NCBI GenBank assembly: GCA_964584165.1
Contig: CAZOYW010000013.1
Span: forward strand, 3,669-67,668
DNA: 64,000 bases
Reading direction: 5' to 3'
Source of the DNA: CAZKCI01 sp964584165
Lineage (GTDB): Bacteria; Auribacterota; Erginobacteria; Erginobacterales; CAZKCI01
Positions 8,169 to 17,240 of the stretch are shown here, piece by piece. Within the stretch, counting starts at the first letter, position 1. The number at the start of each line of letters is the position of its first letter. The position numbers were made by a program, and so were the translations under genes. Under the pieces are notes generated by a model that was given only the letters and a program-made list of their open reading frames with translations, ran no database searches and was not told the origin of the DNA.

Positions 8169-8780
8169 ATGAAAAGATACGCCGTTTTCGTGGTTCTCTG
8201 CGCGGCCGGGATCTCCTGCCGCTCGGCCGGGCTGCCCACGAAATACTACCTCATCGACACCGACCCAACGGTGACCCGCGCGCCGGTCCAGCACCCGCTC
8301 ACGGTCGGGATCGGGAAGATCCGCGCCCCCTCCCGCTACCGCGACCAGATCGTCTATAGGTCTTCGCCCTACGACCTCGGTTTCTACGAATACAGCCGCT
8401 GGGCCGAGCCGCCCGACGAGATGGTCCGTCGCGCGCTCAAGAACATCGCCGGCCGCTCCGGCCTTTTCCGGAGGGCGGACTTCTCCGATCTCCTGCCCCC
8501 GGGGATGGCCGACCTGATCCTGGAGGGGGAGATCGTCGCCTTCGACCAGTCCGTCGAGGGGGAGAAGACCTACGCGGTCTGCGAGCTCAGTCTCTTCCTG
8601 CTCGCCGCCGCCAACTCGTCCCCGCTCTGGACCTTCACCGCCTCGAACGAGGTTCGCCAGGAAAAGGAGGGCGGCTTCCCGGAAGCGATGAGCGCGGCGG
8701 TGCGAGAGGCGATCGAGAATGCGCTCCTGGATCTGGATCGATCGGGCGTTCTGGGGAAGACAAAGAACAGTAATCAGTGA
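8169..8780 (+). CDS. ABC-type transport auxiliary lipoprotein (PqiC/LetC-like)
   Basis: 203 residues. N-terminal signal with lipobox cysteine at residue 17 (AAGISC). Body: TKYYLIDT, VGIGKIRAPSRYRDQIVYRSSPYDLGFYEYSRWAEPPDEMVRRAL, GLFRRADFS, which fit the ABC_trans_aux (DUF330) family. In Pqi and related MCE systems such lipoproteins sit at the outer membrane and help complete a trans-periplasmic lipid path. It follows mlaEFD by 157 bp containing a GATC repeat. The ribosome site is GAGGAG. The C-terminal tail KNSNQ is encoded by the start of an ATCAGTGATC repeat, so the original 3' end may have been altered. Confidence 0.82.
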   Translation: MKRYAVFVVLCAAGISCRSAGLPTKYYLIDTDPTVTRAPVQHPLTVGIGKIRAPSRYRDQIVYRSSPYDLGFYEYSRWAEPPDEMVRRALKNIAGRSGLFRRADFSDLLPPGMADLILEGEIVAFDQSVEGEKTYAVCELSLFLLAAANSSPLWTFTASNEVRQEKEGGFPEAMSAAVREAIENALLDLDRSGVLGKTKNSNQ

Positions 8781-8907
8781 ACAGTAATCAGTAAGAACGC
8801 TTTTTCGCGCGATCCGGGCGATGATTGCTGATCGCTGATTACCGGTCACTGATCACTGATTACTGATCACTGATTACTGGTCACTGATCACTGGTTACTG
8901 GTCGCCG
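8764..8907 (+). repeat. ATCAGTGATC / GTAATCAGTG word array
   Basis: Repeated CAGTAATCAGTGA units, then the complementary TGATTACTGATCACTGATTACTGG units, giving a long imperfect inverted repeat. The next gene's ATG (8914) follows within seven bases. Shorter arrays with the same word lie at 12656-12683 and 20605-20660. Confidence 0.9.
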
Positions 8908-8913
8908 GTCATT

Positions 8914-11487
8914 ATGCTTGATCTTCCCCGATACCTCCTCCGGACCTACCCGCGCCTTCAGTCCGCCCCGATTTTCCTCCCGAGGGACAATCCCACCTTC
9001 GGCAATCCGCCCTTTGCGGAAGCGGACGGGAGGGTGCTGATCGTCCGCCTCTCCCCCTTCCGCGACGCTTCAGCTTCGCTCGCCCATCTCTTCCTCTTCC
9101 GGGAAGCGCGGCGGGCCTTTCCGAAGGGTTTCATCGATCTCTCCTTTTTCCCCCCCGCGGCCGACCGCCGGGTCTTCGACCGGGAGGGCGTCCCCTACCT
9201 CTTCGGCCTCCAGTCGCTCCGCCCGGCGGATGAGTTCGAGCTCCTCCTCGTCTCCAACTCCTGCCTCCTCGAGCTCGTCAACCTTCCGCTCGCGCTCCTG
9301 CGCTCGGGGCTCCCCCTCCGGTCGGGGGAAAGGGACGACCGCCACCCCCTGGTCATCCTGGGGGGATCGAACGCCGCGGCGGCGGGGGCGATCGTGGAAG
9401 ACGACGGGGAGAGTTTGGTCGACGGGATCTTCTTCGGCGAGGGTGAGGAGCTGGTCGGAGAGCTCCTGGAGTCGTTCCGGGGGTCCCGGGGGAGGGAGCG
9501 GCGGAGCCGCCTGCGGGCGGCCGCGGAGCGCGTCGGCGCTTTCTGGGCGGCGGGGAAACTTCCGGAGAAGGGGGTAGAGAAGGCGGTGGTTAAGGGCGAT
9601 CACGAGGATCGCCCCTACGGCCCGGCGGATGATGTCCACAAATCGACACGCTTGCCCGCCGTAGCGCGGAGCGCGAAGGCGGGAATAGGCGCGAATGACC
9701 CCGACTTTAGCTTGGCGAATGAACTACGAATTTCGCGAATTTCACGAATTAAGCCGGGCTTGGGGCCGGAGGCCCCTCCCGCCTATCCCGTCCTCAACGG
9801 GGAGGAGGCGGGAACAACGCGGCTCGCCATCTCCCGGGGCTGCCCCTTCTCCTGCTCCTTCTGCTTCGAAAGCTTCGACCGCCGCCCCTACCGGGAGCTT
9901 CCCGGGAAGGAGGTCCTCAAGTCCGCCCTCGAACTGAAGCGGCTCTCCGGCGCGCGGCGGCTGGAGGCGATGTCCTTCACCTTCAACGCCCACCGGGAGA
10001 TCTTCGATCTTATCTATGGCCTGAACGCGCTCTTCGACCGCGTCGGCTTCAAGTCGCAGCGGATCGATCTCCTCGCCTCCCGCCCCGGCCTGATCGAGGC
10101 CGAGGTCGCGGCCGGGAAACGCTCCTTTACGCTGGGGATAGAGGGGGTGAGCGAACGGCTGCGCCGCCTCCTCAACAAGCCCCTCCCCGCCCGGGCGATC
10201 GCGAAAGTCCTCTCCGAGCTCCTCGGGCGCCGGGTCCGGGAGATCAAGCTCTTCTACCTCCTCACCGGCCACGAGGGGCGAAAGGACCTCGGCGAATTCC
10301 GGGAGTTCGCGGCGTCGCTTCAGTCCCGGCGCGGGGGAGATGGCGCCTCGACCCGGGTGATCTTCAGCTTCGGCTACCTGGTCCGGATGCCGTTCACGCC
10401 GCTCCAGTTCGACCGCCTTTTCCTCGAGGCCGGGGAGTGGAAGGCGATCGTCGCCGCGGTCTTTTCCGCCTGCGCCGCTTCCGGATTCGAAGCCCGCCTG
10501 GCCATGGGGTGGGAAGACTACTGCGCCTCCCAGGCGCTCGCCCTGGGCGGCGGGGCGCTCCTGGAGGGACTGGTCGGACTGGCGCGGCGGGGGATCTGCT
10601 ACGACGGGACCTTGAGCCGAGGGGGGTGGGAAGCGCTCCGCGGCCACCTCGAGCGGGAAGGGATCTGGAACGGCCCTTTCCGGGAGGAGAAACTCTCGGG
10701 CTATCGCTTTCCCCTCTTCCCCCTGCACGGCGCGGTCGCGAATGATCGTCTCCATCGGGAGTATCTCCGGTCAAGACGGATGGAGGAGCGGGAGGAGAGG
10801 CCCGCGCCGGTCGGCCCGGACCCCGGTCCGGACTACCGCGAAGGACTTTTCCGGCTGATGCGCGAAAAAGACCGGCAGCCTCCCGTCTATTTCCGCGCCC
10901 GGCTGGGGAGGGAGTTCGCCGGGCTCGTCCCCGAAGCGGCGGAGGCCCTCATCCTCCGGGCGATCTTCGCGGCGCGGCCGGCCCTCGCGAAGACCGTCTT
11001 CTCGGCCCGGGAGGCGCTTTTCTCCGCCCCGGAACTGGGGGGGCGCTTCGCGGGGGTCTGGGGGGAGACGGTGATCGGGATCAGGGCCTCGGCGATGGAC
11101 GATATGGACGGCATGGACGATATGGACGCCGGCTCGCTCAAACTGACGGGACGAGCCAAAGACTTCGAGCCGGGGAAGTTTAGGCGGGCGGAAGTGGCCG
11201 TCGGGATCGGGGAAGGGGATAGCGGGGAGCGGCGGCGATTCGAGGAGCACCTGAAGAAATGCCGGATCGCCTTCCACCTGGTCCGGGAGGAGGGGGGATA
11301 CCGCCTCAAGGTCGCGGAGAAATCCCGGAAGAACCTTCTTTACGAGGGGCGTTTCCGGGAGGGGAAAGGGTTCGCGGCCTATCTGGCCTGCGGGACGCGG
11401 TTCGACCTATCCGGCCTCCTCTCGGCCCTGATCGGGGGCGGCCATCCCGGGGCGGTCGGGGCGGAGGTGAGGGCGGTCGAATGGTGA
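8914..11487 (+). CDS. B12-binding-like radical SAM protein with in-frame repeat insertions
   Basis: 857 residues. The N-terminal part (about 1-225) resembles a cobalamin-binding Rossmann domain (VLIVRLSPFRD, ELLLVSNS, VILGGSNAAA, FFGEGEELV). The radical SAM motif is CPFSCSFC (Cys310, 314, 317) after RLAISRG, with LGIEGVSERLRRLLNK supporting a TIM-barrel core. The C-terminal 300 residues resemble the tail of B12-dependent radical SAM proteins of unknown substrate. Residues 227-284 (bases 9592-9765) are translated GATC-mosaic repeat, and residues about 728-739 are translated ATGGAC tandem repeat. Both are length multiples of three without stops. There is no clear ribosome site; ATG sits directly after a word array. 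Function unknown. Confidence 0.75.
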   Translation: MLDLPRYLLRTYPRLQSAPIFLPRDNPTFGNPPFAEADGRVLIVRLSPFRDASASLAHLFLFREARRAFPKGFIDLSFFPPAADRRVFDREGVPYLFGLQSLRPADEFELLLVSNSCLLELVNLPLALLRSGLPLRSGERDDRHPLVILGGSNAAAAGAIVEDDGESLVDGIFFGEGEELVGELLESFRGSRGRERRSRLRAAAERVGAFWAAGKLPEKGVEKAVVKGDHEDRPYGPADDVHKSTRLPAVARSAKAGIGANDPDFSLANELRISRISRIKPGLGPEAPPAYPVLNGEEAGTTRLAISRGCPFSCSFCFESFDRRPYRELPGKEVLKSALELKRLSGARRLEAMSFTFNAHREIFDLIYGLNALFDRVGFKSQRIDLLASRPGLIEAEVAAGKRSFTLGIEGVSERLRRLLNKPLPARAIAKVLSELLGRRVREIKLFYLLTGHEGRKDLGEFREFAASLQSRRGGDGASTRVIFSFGYLVRMPFTPLQFDRLFLEAGEWKAIVAAVFSACAASGFEARLAMGWEDYCASQALALGGGALLEGLVGLARRGICYDGTLSRGGWEALRGHLEREGIWNGPFREEKLSGYRFPLFPLHGAVANDRLHREYLRSRRMEEREERPAPVGPDPGPDYREGLFRLMREKDRQPPVYFRARLGREFAGLVPEAAEALILRAIFAARPALAKTVFSAREALFSAPELGGRFAGVWGETVIGIRASAMDDMDGMDDMDAGSLKLTGRAKDFEPGKFRRAEVAVGIGEGDSGERRRFEEHLKKCRIAFHLVREEGGYRLKVAEKSRKNLLYEGRFREGKGFAAYLACGTRFDLSGLLSALIGGGHPGAVGAEVRAVEW
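9592..9765 (+). repeat. GATC mosaic repeat copy D, inside a coding sequence
   Basis: Shares GGCGATCACGAGGATCGCC with 11505-11523. It also shares the module CGCTTGC.CGCCGTAGCGC...GGCGCGAATG.CCCCGACT with intergenic copy B, and a CACGAATT tail. It covers 58 codons in frame with no stop. Confidence 0.8.
11095..11128 (+). repeat. ATGGACGAT tandem repeat inside a coding sequence
   Basis: Four 9-bp units encoding MDD MDG MDD MDA in the radical SAM gene. Same array as 1720-1763. Confidence 0.8.
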
Positions 11488-11498
11488 GGGGCCTGGCC

Positions 11499-11656
11499 CG
11501 GCGGGCGATCACGAGGATCGCCCCTACGGCGTTTCAACCACGAATTTTCACGAATTAGCACGAATGGGCCCGGCCTGGCCCGGCGGGCGATCACCCCCGA
11601 TGGATCGGGGCAGGAAGGATCGCCCCTACGGCATTTCAACCTGCGAATCGCGCGAA
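11499..11656 (+). repeat. GATC mosaic repeat copy E (two tandem units)
   Basis: The first unit carries the short hairpin GGCGATCACGAGGATCGCC. The second carries the long nested hairpin with CCCCGATGGATCGGGG. Both are joined by CACGAATTTTCACGAATTAG. It fills the gap between the radical SAM gene and the bidirectional terminator. Confidence 0.85.
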
Positions 11657-11659
11657 TAC

Positions 11660-11707
11660 AAAAATCGGGCCGACGGGAGGCTCTCGCCTCCCGTCGGCCC
11701 GATTTTT
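11660..11707. terminator. Bidirectional terminator between convergent genes
   Basis: A perfect 21-bp stem (11660-11680 with 11687-11707) and a 6-nt loop, flanked by A5 and T6. It serves the plus-strand radical SAM gene and the minus-strand serA, whose stop codon it touches. Confidence 0.9.
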
Positions 11708-12633
11708 TACTTGTTCACCTGGTAGGTGACGTCGCCCTTCTCGAAGAAGGCGATGATCTGCTTGGCCGCCGCGACCCCGGCGTTGAAGTTCGCCTCCGAG
11801 GTCTGGGCTCCCATCTTCTTGGGGGTGAAGAAGCAGCGGTTCCCGTCGCAGGCGACCATCTCCTTCTGGTTCGCGGGCGTGATGTCGGAGGCGTACTTGA
11901 TGTCCGGCCGCTCGGCGTAGATCTTGAGGAGGCCGGCCTCGTCGACCACCTCGGCTCGGGCGGTGTTGATCAGGGCGGCGTTCTTCTTCATCCGCTTCAT
12001 GAGATCGTAGGTGATCGAGCGCTCGGTCTCCTTGACAAGGGGGACGTGGAGGGAGACGTAGTCGGACTTCTCGAAGATCGCCGGGAGGGGCGCCGCCTCC
12101 GCTCCCGCCTCCTTCATCTTCGCCGCCGGGACGAAGGGGTCGCAGGCGAGGATCTTCATCCCGAAGCCCTTCCGGGCGATCTCGCCAACCCGCCGGGCGA
12201 CGGCGCCGAAGCCGTCGAGGCCCAGCGTCTTCCCCGAGATCTCGGTCCCGGACTTGCCGCTGTACTTGCCCCGGGCCATCATGATCATCATCCCGATCGC
12301 GAGCTCGGCCACGGCGTTGGCGTTTTGCCCCGGGGTGTTCATGACCACGATCTGCTTCGCCTTGGCCGCGACGCAGTCGACGTTGTCGTAGCCGGCGCCC
12401 GCCCGGACCACGATCTTGAGGTTCTTCCCCGCGGCCAGGACGGCGTCCGTCACCTTGTCGGAGCGGACGATCAGGGCGTCGGCGTCGGCGACGGCCGCGA
12501 GGAGGTCGGCCGGGTTGGTGTAGCTCTCCAGGAGCTTCGCCTCGTAGCCGGCGGCGGAGAGGGTTTTGGCCACGGCGTCGCGGGCGGCCGGGGCGAAGGG
12601 CTTCTCGGTGGCGATTAGAACTTTCTTGCCCAT
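11707..12633 (-). CDS. serA: D-3-phosphoglycerate dehydrogenase, short form
   Basis: 308 residues, lacking the ACT and intervening domains of long SerA. The D-2-hydroxyacid dehydrogenase fold is clear: VVRAGAGYDNVD, MNTPGQNANAVAEL, NAD-binding region LGLDGFGAVARR, NTARAEVVDE with the substrate Arg. At the position of the usual catalytic His (PHIGA) it reads PKKMGAQTSEA, a lysine form I recall from short Bacteroidetes-type enzymes. It oxidises 3-phosphoglycerate in serine synthesis, and the neighbouring serC supports this. Absence of ACT suggests no serine feedback through that domain. It is the last gene of the minus-strand operon DUF1015-serC-serA. Confidence 0.88.
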   Translation of the reverse strand: MGKKVLIATEKPFAPAARDAVAKTLSAAGYEAKLLESYTNPADLLAAVADADALIVRSDKVTDAVLAAGKNLKIVVRAGAGYDNVDCVAAKAKQIVVMNTPGQNANAVAELAIGMMIMMARGKYSGKSGTEISGKTLGLDGFGAVARRVGEIARKGFGMKILACDPFVPAAKMKEAGAEAAPLPAIFEKSDYVSLHVPLVKETERSITYDLMKRMKKNAALINTARAEVVDEAGLLKIYAERPDIKYASDITPANQKEMVACDGNRCFFTPKKMGAQTSEANFNAGVAAAKQIIAFFEKGDVTYQVNK

Positions 12634-12738
12634 GGGAACCTCCTTGCGGGGAAAGTGATCAGTAATCAGTGATCAGTTATCAGTTTCGGCTATCCGCAAA
12701 AATCCGCGTCAACCGCGGTTTCTCCTTGCCGGGGAGTT

Positions 12739-13821
12739 TTAGGAGTTGGCGGACTCGAACTTCTTCATGAAGGCGACCAGGTCCTTGACCCCGGTGAGCG
12801 GGAAGGCGTTGTAGATCGAGGCGCGGCAGCCTCCGACCGAGCGGTGGCCCTTCAGCCCGACGAAGCCGGCCTTCTTGCTCTCCTCCAAGAACTTCGCCTC
12901 CAGCTCCTCGGTCTTCAGGCGGAAGGTGACGTTCATCGTCGAGCGATCGGCCCGGGCCGCCGTCCCCCGGTAGAAGCCGGTGGCGTCGATGACCTCGTAG
13001 AGGAGGCGCGCCTTCTCGTTGTTGATCGCCTCGATCCCCTTCAGCCCCCCCTGCTTCTTGAGCCACTTCAGGACCAGCCCCAGGATGTAGATGGCGAAGA
13101 CCGGAGGCGTGTTGTAGAGGGAATCTTTCTCGACCTGGGTCTTGTAGTTGAGCACGGTGACGATGTTGTCCGGGCATTTCGAGAGGAGGTCCTCCCGGAT
13201 GATCACCAGCGTCACGCCGGCCGGCCCCAAGTTCTTCTGGGCTCCGGCGTAGATCAGGGCGAAGCGCTTGGGGTCGATCACGCGGCTCCCGATCTCGGAG
13301 GACATGTCGGCGAAGAGCGGCACCGCTCCGGTGTCGGGGAAGGCGTTCCAGCGCGTCCCGGAGATCGTCTCGTTGGTGGTGATGTGGACGTACTTCGCCG
13401 AAGGCGAGAGCTTGAGCGAGGGGAGGGCGGGGATGTAGGAGAAGTTCTTGTCCTCGGCGGAGCCGGCGACGTTGACGGTCCCGAAGCGCTTGGCTTCCTT
13501 GATCGCCTTCTTCGCCCACTCGCCGGTGTTGACGTAGTCGGCCGCTCCGCCGGCGAGGAAGTTCATCGGGATCATCCCGAACTGGAGGGAGGCCCCGCCC
13601 CCCAGGAAGATGGCCTTGTAGCCGGCCGGGAGGCCGAAGAGGTCCTTCAGGTCCTGCTGGGCTTCCAGGTTCACCGCCTCGTAGTCCTTGGAGCGGTGGC
13701 TGATCTCGAGGATGGAAAGGCCTTTCCCGCGGAAGCTCAGCAATTCCTTTTGGGCCTGTTCCATGACCTCGAGGGGCAGGATCGCCGGGCCGGGGTTCAG
13801 GTTATAGGGGCGTTCGGGCAT
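12739..13821 (-). CDS. serC: Phosphoserine aminotransferase
   Basis: 360 residues, the normal length. The PLP lysine is in YAGAQKNLGPAG (Lys196). Other class V aminotransferase SerC hallmarks: NLNPGPAILP at the start, ISHRSKDY, GGGASLQFGMIPMN, THITTNET-like VHITTNETISGTRW and GHRSVGGCRASIYNA. It converts 3-phosphohydroxypyruvate and glutamate to phosphoserine. It lies 29 bp downstream of the DUF1015 gene and 105 bp upstream of serA, the latter gap holding an ATCAGTGATC array. ATG is preceded by AGGAGG on the minus strand. Confidence 0.95.
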   Translation of the reverse strand: MPERPYNLNPGPAILPLEVMEQAQKELLSFRGKGLSILEISHRSKDYEAVNLEAQQDLKDLFGLPAGYKAIFLGGGASLQFGMIPMNFLAGGAADYVNTGEWAKKAIKEAKRFGTVNVAGSAEDKNFSYIPALPSLKLSPSAKYVHITTNETISGTRWNAFPDTGAVPLFADMSSEIGSRVIDPKRFALIYAGAQKNLGPAGVTLVIIREDLLSKCPDNIVTVLNYKTQVEKDSLYNTPPVFAIYILGLVLKWLKKQGGLKGIEAINNEKARLLYEVIDATGFYRGTAARADRSTMNVTFRLKTEELEAKFLEESKKAGFVGLKGHRSVGGCRASIYNAFPLTGVKDLVAFMKKFESANS

Positions 13822-13850
13822 GGCTTTACCTCCTTTTCGCCAGGTGTTCG

Positions 13851-15173
<1,323 letters not shown>

Positions 15174-15232
15174 GATAACCTCGCGTTCGGTATTTTGCCG
15201 GTTGCCCGGGCGATGCGCATTGCCGACGGATA

Positions 15233-15350
15233 AGGCAAGGGTAAGGTTAACGGTTTGGTCGATGGGTGAGGGTTAGGTGTAGCCTGGCCAGCCCCGCCGC
15301 GCCTAACCCTACCCCACTTACCAGACCATTAACCTTGCCCTGACCTATTC
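15233..15350. repeat. GGGTAAGGTTA word array with inverted complement
   Basis: Words such as GGGTAAGGTTAACGG and GGGTGAGGGTTAGG on the left are answered by CCTAACCCTACCCC and TTAACCTTGCCC on the right, giving a long imperfect hairpin. It spans the region between the DUF1015 gene's start and the 3' end of the next minus-strand gene. Related arrays are at 41761-41925 and 44698-44822. Confidence 0.8.
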
Positions 15351-16217
15351 CCTCAGTATCTTCCGGTGCTCTTCCAGGATGTAGGGGGTGAGGAAGACGA
15401 TCACGCCCTGGCCGTCGCGGATGTCTTCGAAGAAGGCGGTCTGCCCGCTCTCGACCAAGCCCCGCGTGTTCAGGCGGTAGAGGCGCCAGGCCTTCGCCTT
15501 CGGGTTCCCGCCGACGTCGACCGTCGGCGCGCCGGGATACTGGGAGGGCTCGCCGTAGAAGAATACCGCCACTTCGGAGTCGAGGTGGAAGGCGATCTGG
15601 TTGTTCTCCAGGACCTCGGGCCGGACGGTGCAGCGCGAGCCTTCCCAGGACTCGAGGTCGGACAATCCGGCCGTCTTCGGCCCGGCGCCGGACGAGACTT
15701 CGGGGATCGAGGAGATCGAAGACTGCTCGCCGCTCTGGGTGATCCACTTGCGCATGAAGAAGACCCGGGCGTCGCCCTGGGTGCGCAAAAAGTCCATCAG
15801 CGGCTTGAACTGGTCGAGGCGCAGGGTCCCGAAATGGATGTCCTCGGGGACCGTCTTGAGATCCCGGGTGTCCTCCCAGATCGGGGGAAAGCGGAACTGG
15901 TCGACCCGGGTCTGCTCCACGTTCTCGAAGTCGACGTTCTTCTGCTTCTCCGGCGGGACGCTTTTGGTCATCGGCTTGAAATCGAGGCGGTAGCGGGCCC
16001 GGTCGGAGAGGGGGAAGGCGCCGGTGGTGGACTCCTGCCCCTTCAGGTAGATCTTGAAGAGGTCCCACTGGATGCCGTCGGCGAAATCGGGCTTCAGGTT
16101 GATGGTGACGATCCGCTGTTCGAAGAGCAGGGGGACGGGCTTGGCCTCCGCCGCGAAGAGCAGGGCGGGGGCGAGCAACCCGGCGGCGATCGCCGCGATG
16201 ACCGTGGTCCTTTTCAT
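15345..16217 (-). CDS. Exported protein with secretin-like C-terminal segment
   Basis: 290 residues. Clear Sec signal peptide (MKRTTVIAAIAAGLLAPALLFAAEA). The body has no family I can name with confidence. The C-terminus (LVESGQTAFFEDIRDGQGVIVFLTPYILEEHRKIL) resembles the end of type II/III secretins, where GETVVIGG-like and FLTPRIL motifs occur, but the central secretin beta-region is missing. It could be a periplasmic or outer-membrane protein derived from that fold. It is alone on the minus strand, divergent from a lipoprotein gene. ATG is preceded by AGGAAG. Confidence 0.55.
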   Translation of the reverse strand: MKRTTVIAAIAAGLLAPALLFAAEAKPVPLLFEQRIVTINLKPDFADGIQWDLFKIYLKGQESTTGAFPLSDRARYRLDFKPMTKSVPPEKQKNVDFENVEQTRVDQFRFPPIWEDTRDLKTVPEDIHFGTLRLDQFKPLMDFLRTQGDARVFFMRKWITQSGEQSSISSIPEVSSGAGPKTAGLSDLESWEGSRCTVRPEVLENNQIAFHLDSEVAVFFYGEPSQYPGAPTVDVGGNPKAKAWRLYRLNTRGLVESGQTAFFEDIRDGQGVIVFLTPYILEEHRKILRE

Positions 16218-16289
16218 GCTTCCTCCTTGTCAAGCGTTGACCGGACGGATAAGTTAATCATAAAACAGCCGCCCGGCGGCCGACAACTA

Positions 16290-16324
16290 TTTTTCATCCG
16301 ATCCGGGGCGGATCGGATGAAAAA
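16290..16324. other. 16-bp perfect hairpin in a divergent intergenic region
   Basis: Bases 16290-16305 and 16309-16324 pair perfectly around a GGG loop. The stem ends in T5/A5 and lies three bases before the first ATG of the plus-strand lipoprotein gene. Because both flanking genes start here rather than end, a plain terminator is unexpected. It may be an operator or an RNA leader hairpin, or the later ATG (16343) may be the true start. Confidence 0.6.
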
Positions 16325-16327
16325 CGC

Positions 16328-17083
16328 ATGGATCAAAAGTTTATGGCTTCCAGAGATCGGAAGGGAGAAGGAGCTTCGCCGATCGTCCTCACCCTCGCCC
16401 TGGTCATCCTCGCCGGCTGCGCCTCGGCCCCTTGCGCCCGGGAGATTTTCGAAGCGTCCTCCCCCGATCTCTCCCCCCCCCAGCGGCAGGATCTCCTGGA
16501 GACGCTGGAAGTCGTATCTCTCGTCGAGGATTACCTCTCCGCCCTGGAAGCGCGGGACCCGGAACGGCTCGCCCCCCTTCTCTCGGAGGGGTTCTACTAC
16601 GGCGAGCACGACCGGGACTGGTTGCTCGAGAAGACCGCCCGCGAGCTCTTCCGTCCCTATGCCGCCCTCCGGGCGTCCGCCTCCGGTCTCCGCCTGACCG
16701 TGGTGAGAAACGAAGCCCTGCCCTGGCTCCGGCAGGAGGCCTTCGACCGCCTGGACGGCCCCTGGGGGGATCGGACGTTCGGACGGCCCTATCGCGTCTC
16801 CGTCCGCTCCCCCGCGCCCTTTTCCGTTCTGATCCCGTCCTCTCCGCCCCCCGCCGCCTCTCCCTCGTCCGGCGAACGGTCCGCCCCCGCTCGTCCCGCC
16901 CCGGTCGCCGTGGCGGTGGAGTTCGTGGAGGACCCGGCGGTGGCGGCGCCGATGGGCGAGGCGTCCTTCCGCCTCTCCCTGTCGGGCCGGCGGGAGGGGG
17001 GAGGGGAGGTGGCGGTGGAGGCGAAGACGGTCCTCCTCCTCCAGAAGGAGGAGGGGGAGTGGAGGATAGTATCCGTAGAATGA
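16328..17083 (+). CDS. Lipoprotein of unknown function, possibly NTF2/SnoaL-like
   Basis: 251 residues. A hydrophobic N-terminus ends in a lipobox LVILAGC, so it is probably lipid-anchored. Residues about 50-110 (VVSLVEDYLSALEARDPERLAPLLSEGFYYGEHDRDWLL) resemble the first helices of an SnoaL/NTF2-like or DUF4440 domain, and the C-terminal EGEWRIVSVE ends as such domains do. A Ser/Pro/Ala-rich stretch near residues 160-195 splits it. ATG 16328 is nearly inside a hairpin; ATG 16343 is an alternative. No partner gene is apparent. Confidence 0.6.
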   Translation: MDQKFMASRDRKGEGASPIVLTLALVILAGCASAPCAREIFEASSPDLSPPQRQDLLETLEVVSLVEDYLSALEARDPERLAPLLSEGFYYGEHDRDWLLEKTARELFRPYAALRASASGLRLTVVRNEALPWLRQEAFDRLDGPWGDRTFGRPYRVSVRSPAPFSVLIPSSPPPAASPSSGERSAPARPAPVAVAVEFVEDPAVAAPMGEASFRLSLSGRREGGGEVAVEAKTVLLLQKEEGEWRIVSVE

Positions 17084-17090
17084 AGCAAGG

Positions 17091-17152
17091 GTTCAGAGGT
17101 TCACGGTTCAACGGTTCGCGGATCCAACCGTTGAACCCTTGAACCGTGAACC
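17091..17152 (+). repeat. GGTTCAACGGTTC word array with inverted complement
   Basis: GGGTTCAGAGGTTCACGGTTC is answered by TTGAACCCTTGAACCGTGAACC. It lies between the lipoprotein gene and adenine deaminase. A sister array is at 20510-20590 after trpB2. Confidence 0.8.
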
Positions 17153-17240
17153 CGGAACCTTTTCCAGAGAACCTATTTCCGCCTTTTCATAGCGCCAGTA
17201 TTTTACTAAACTCGTATGTCTAATTGGTGAGGTTACACCC

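Noticed and set aside
8764..8907. ATCAGTGATC units considered as a CRISPR or iteron/origin array
   Set aside because: Units vary in length, have no unique spacers, and recur at many unrelated loci; no replication gene adjacent.
17160..17240. Purine riboswitch upstream of adenine deaminase
   Set aside because: AT-rich leader but none of the conserved purine-aptamer loop sequences are visible.
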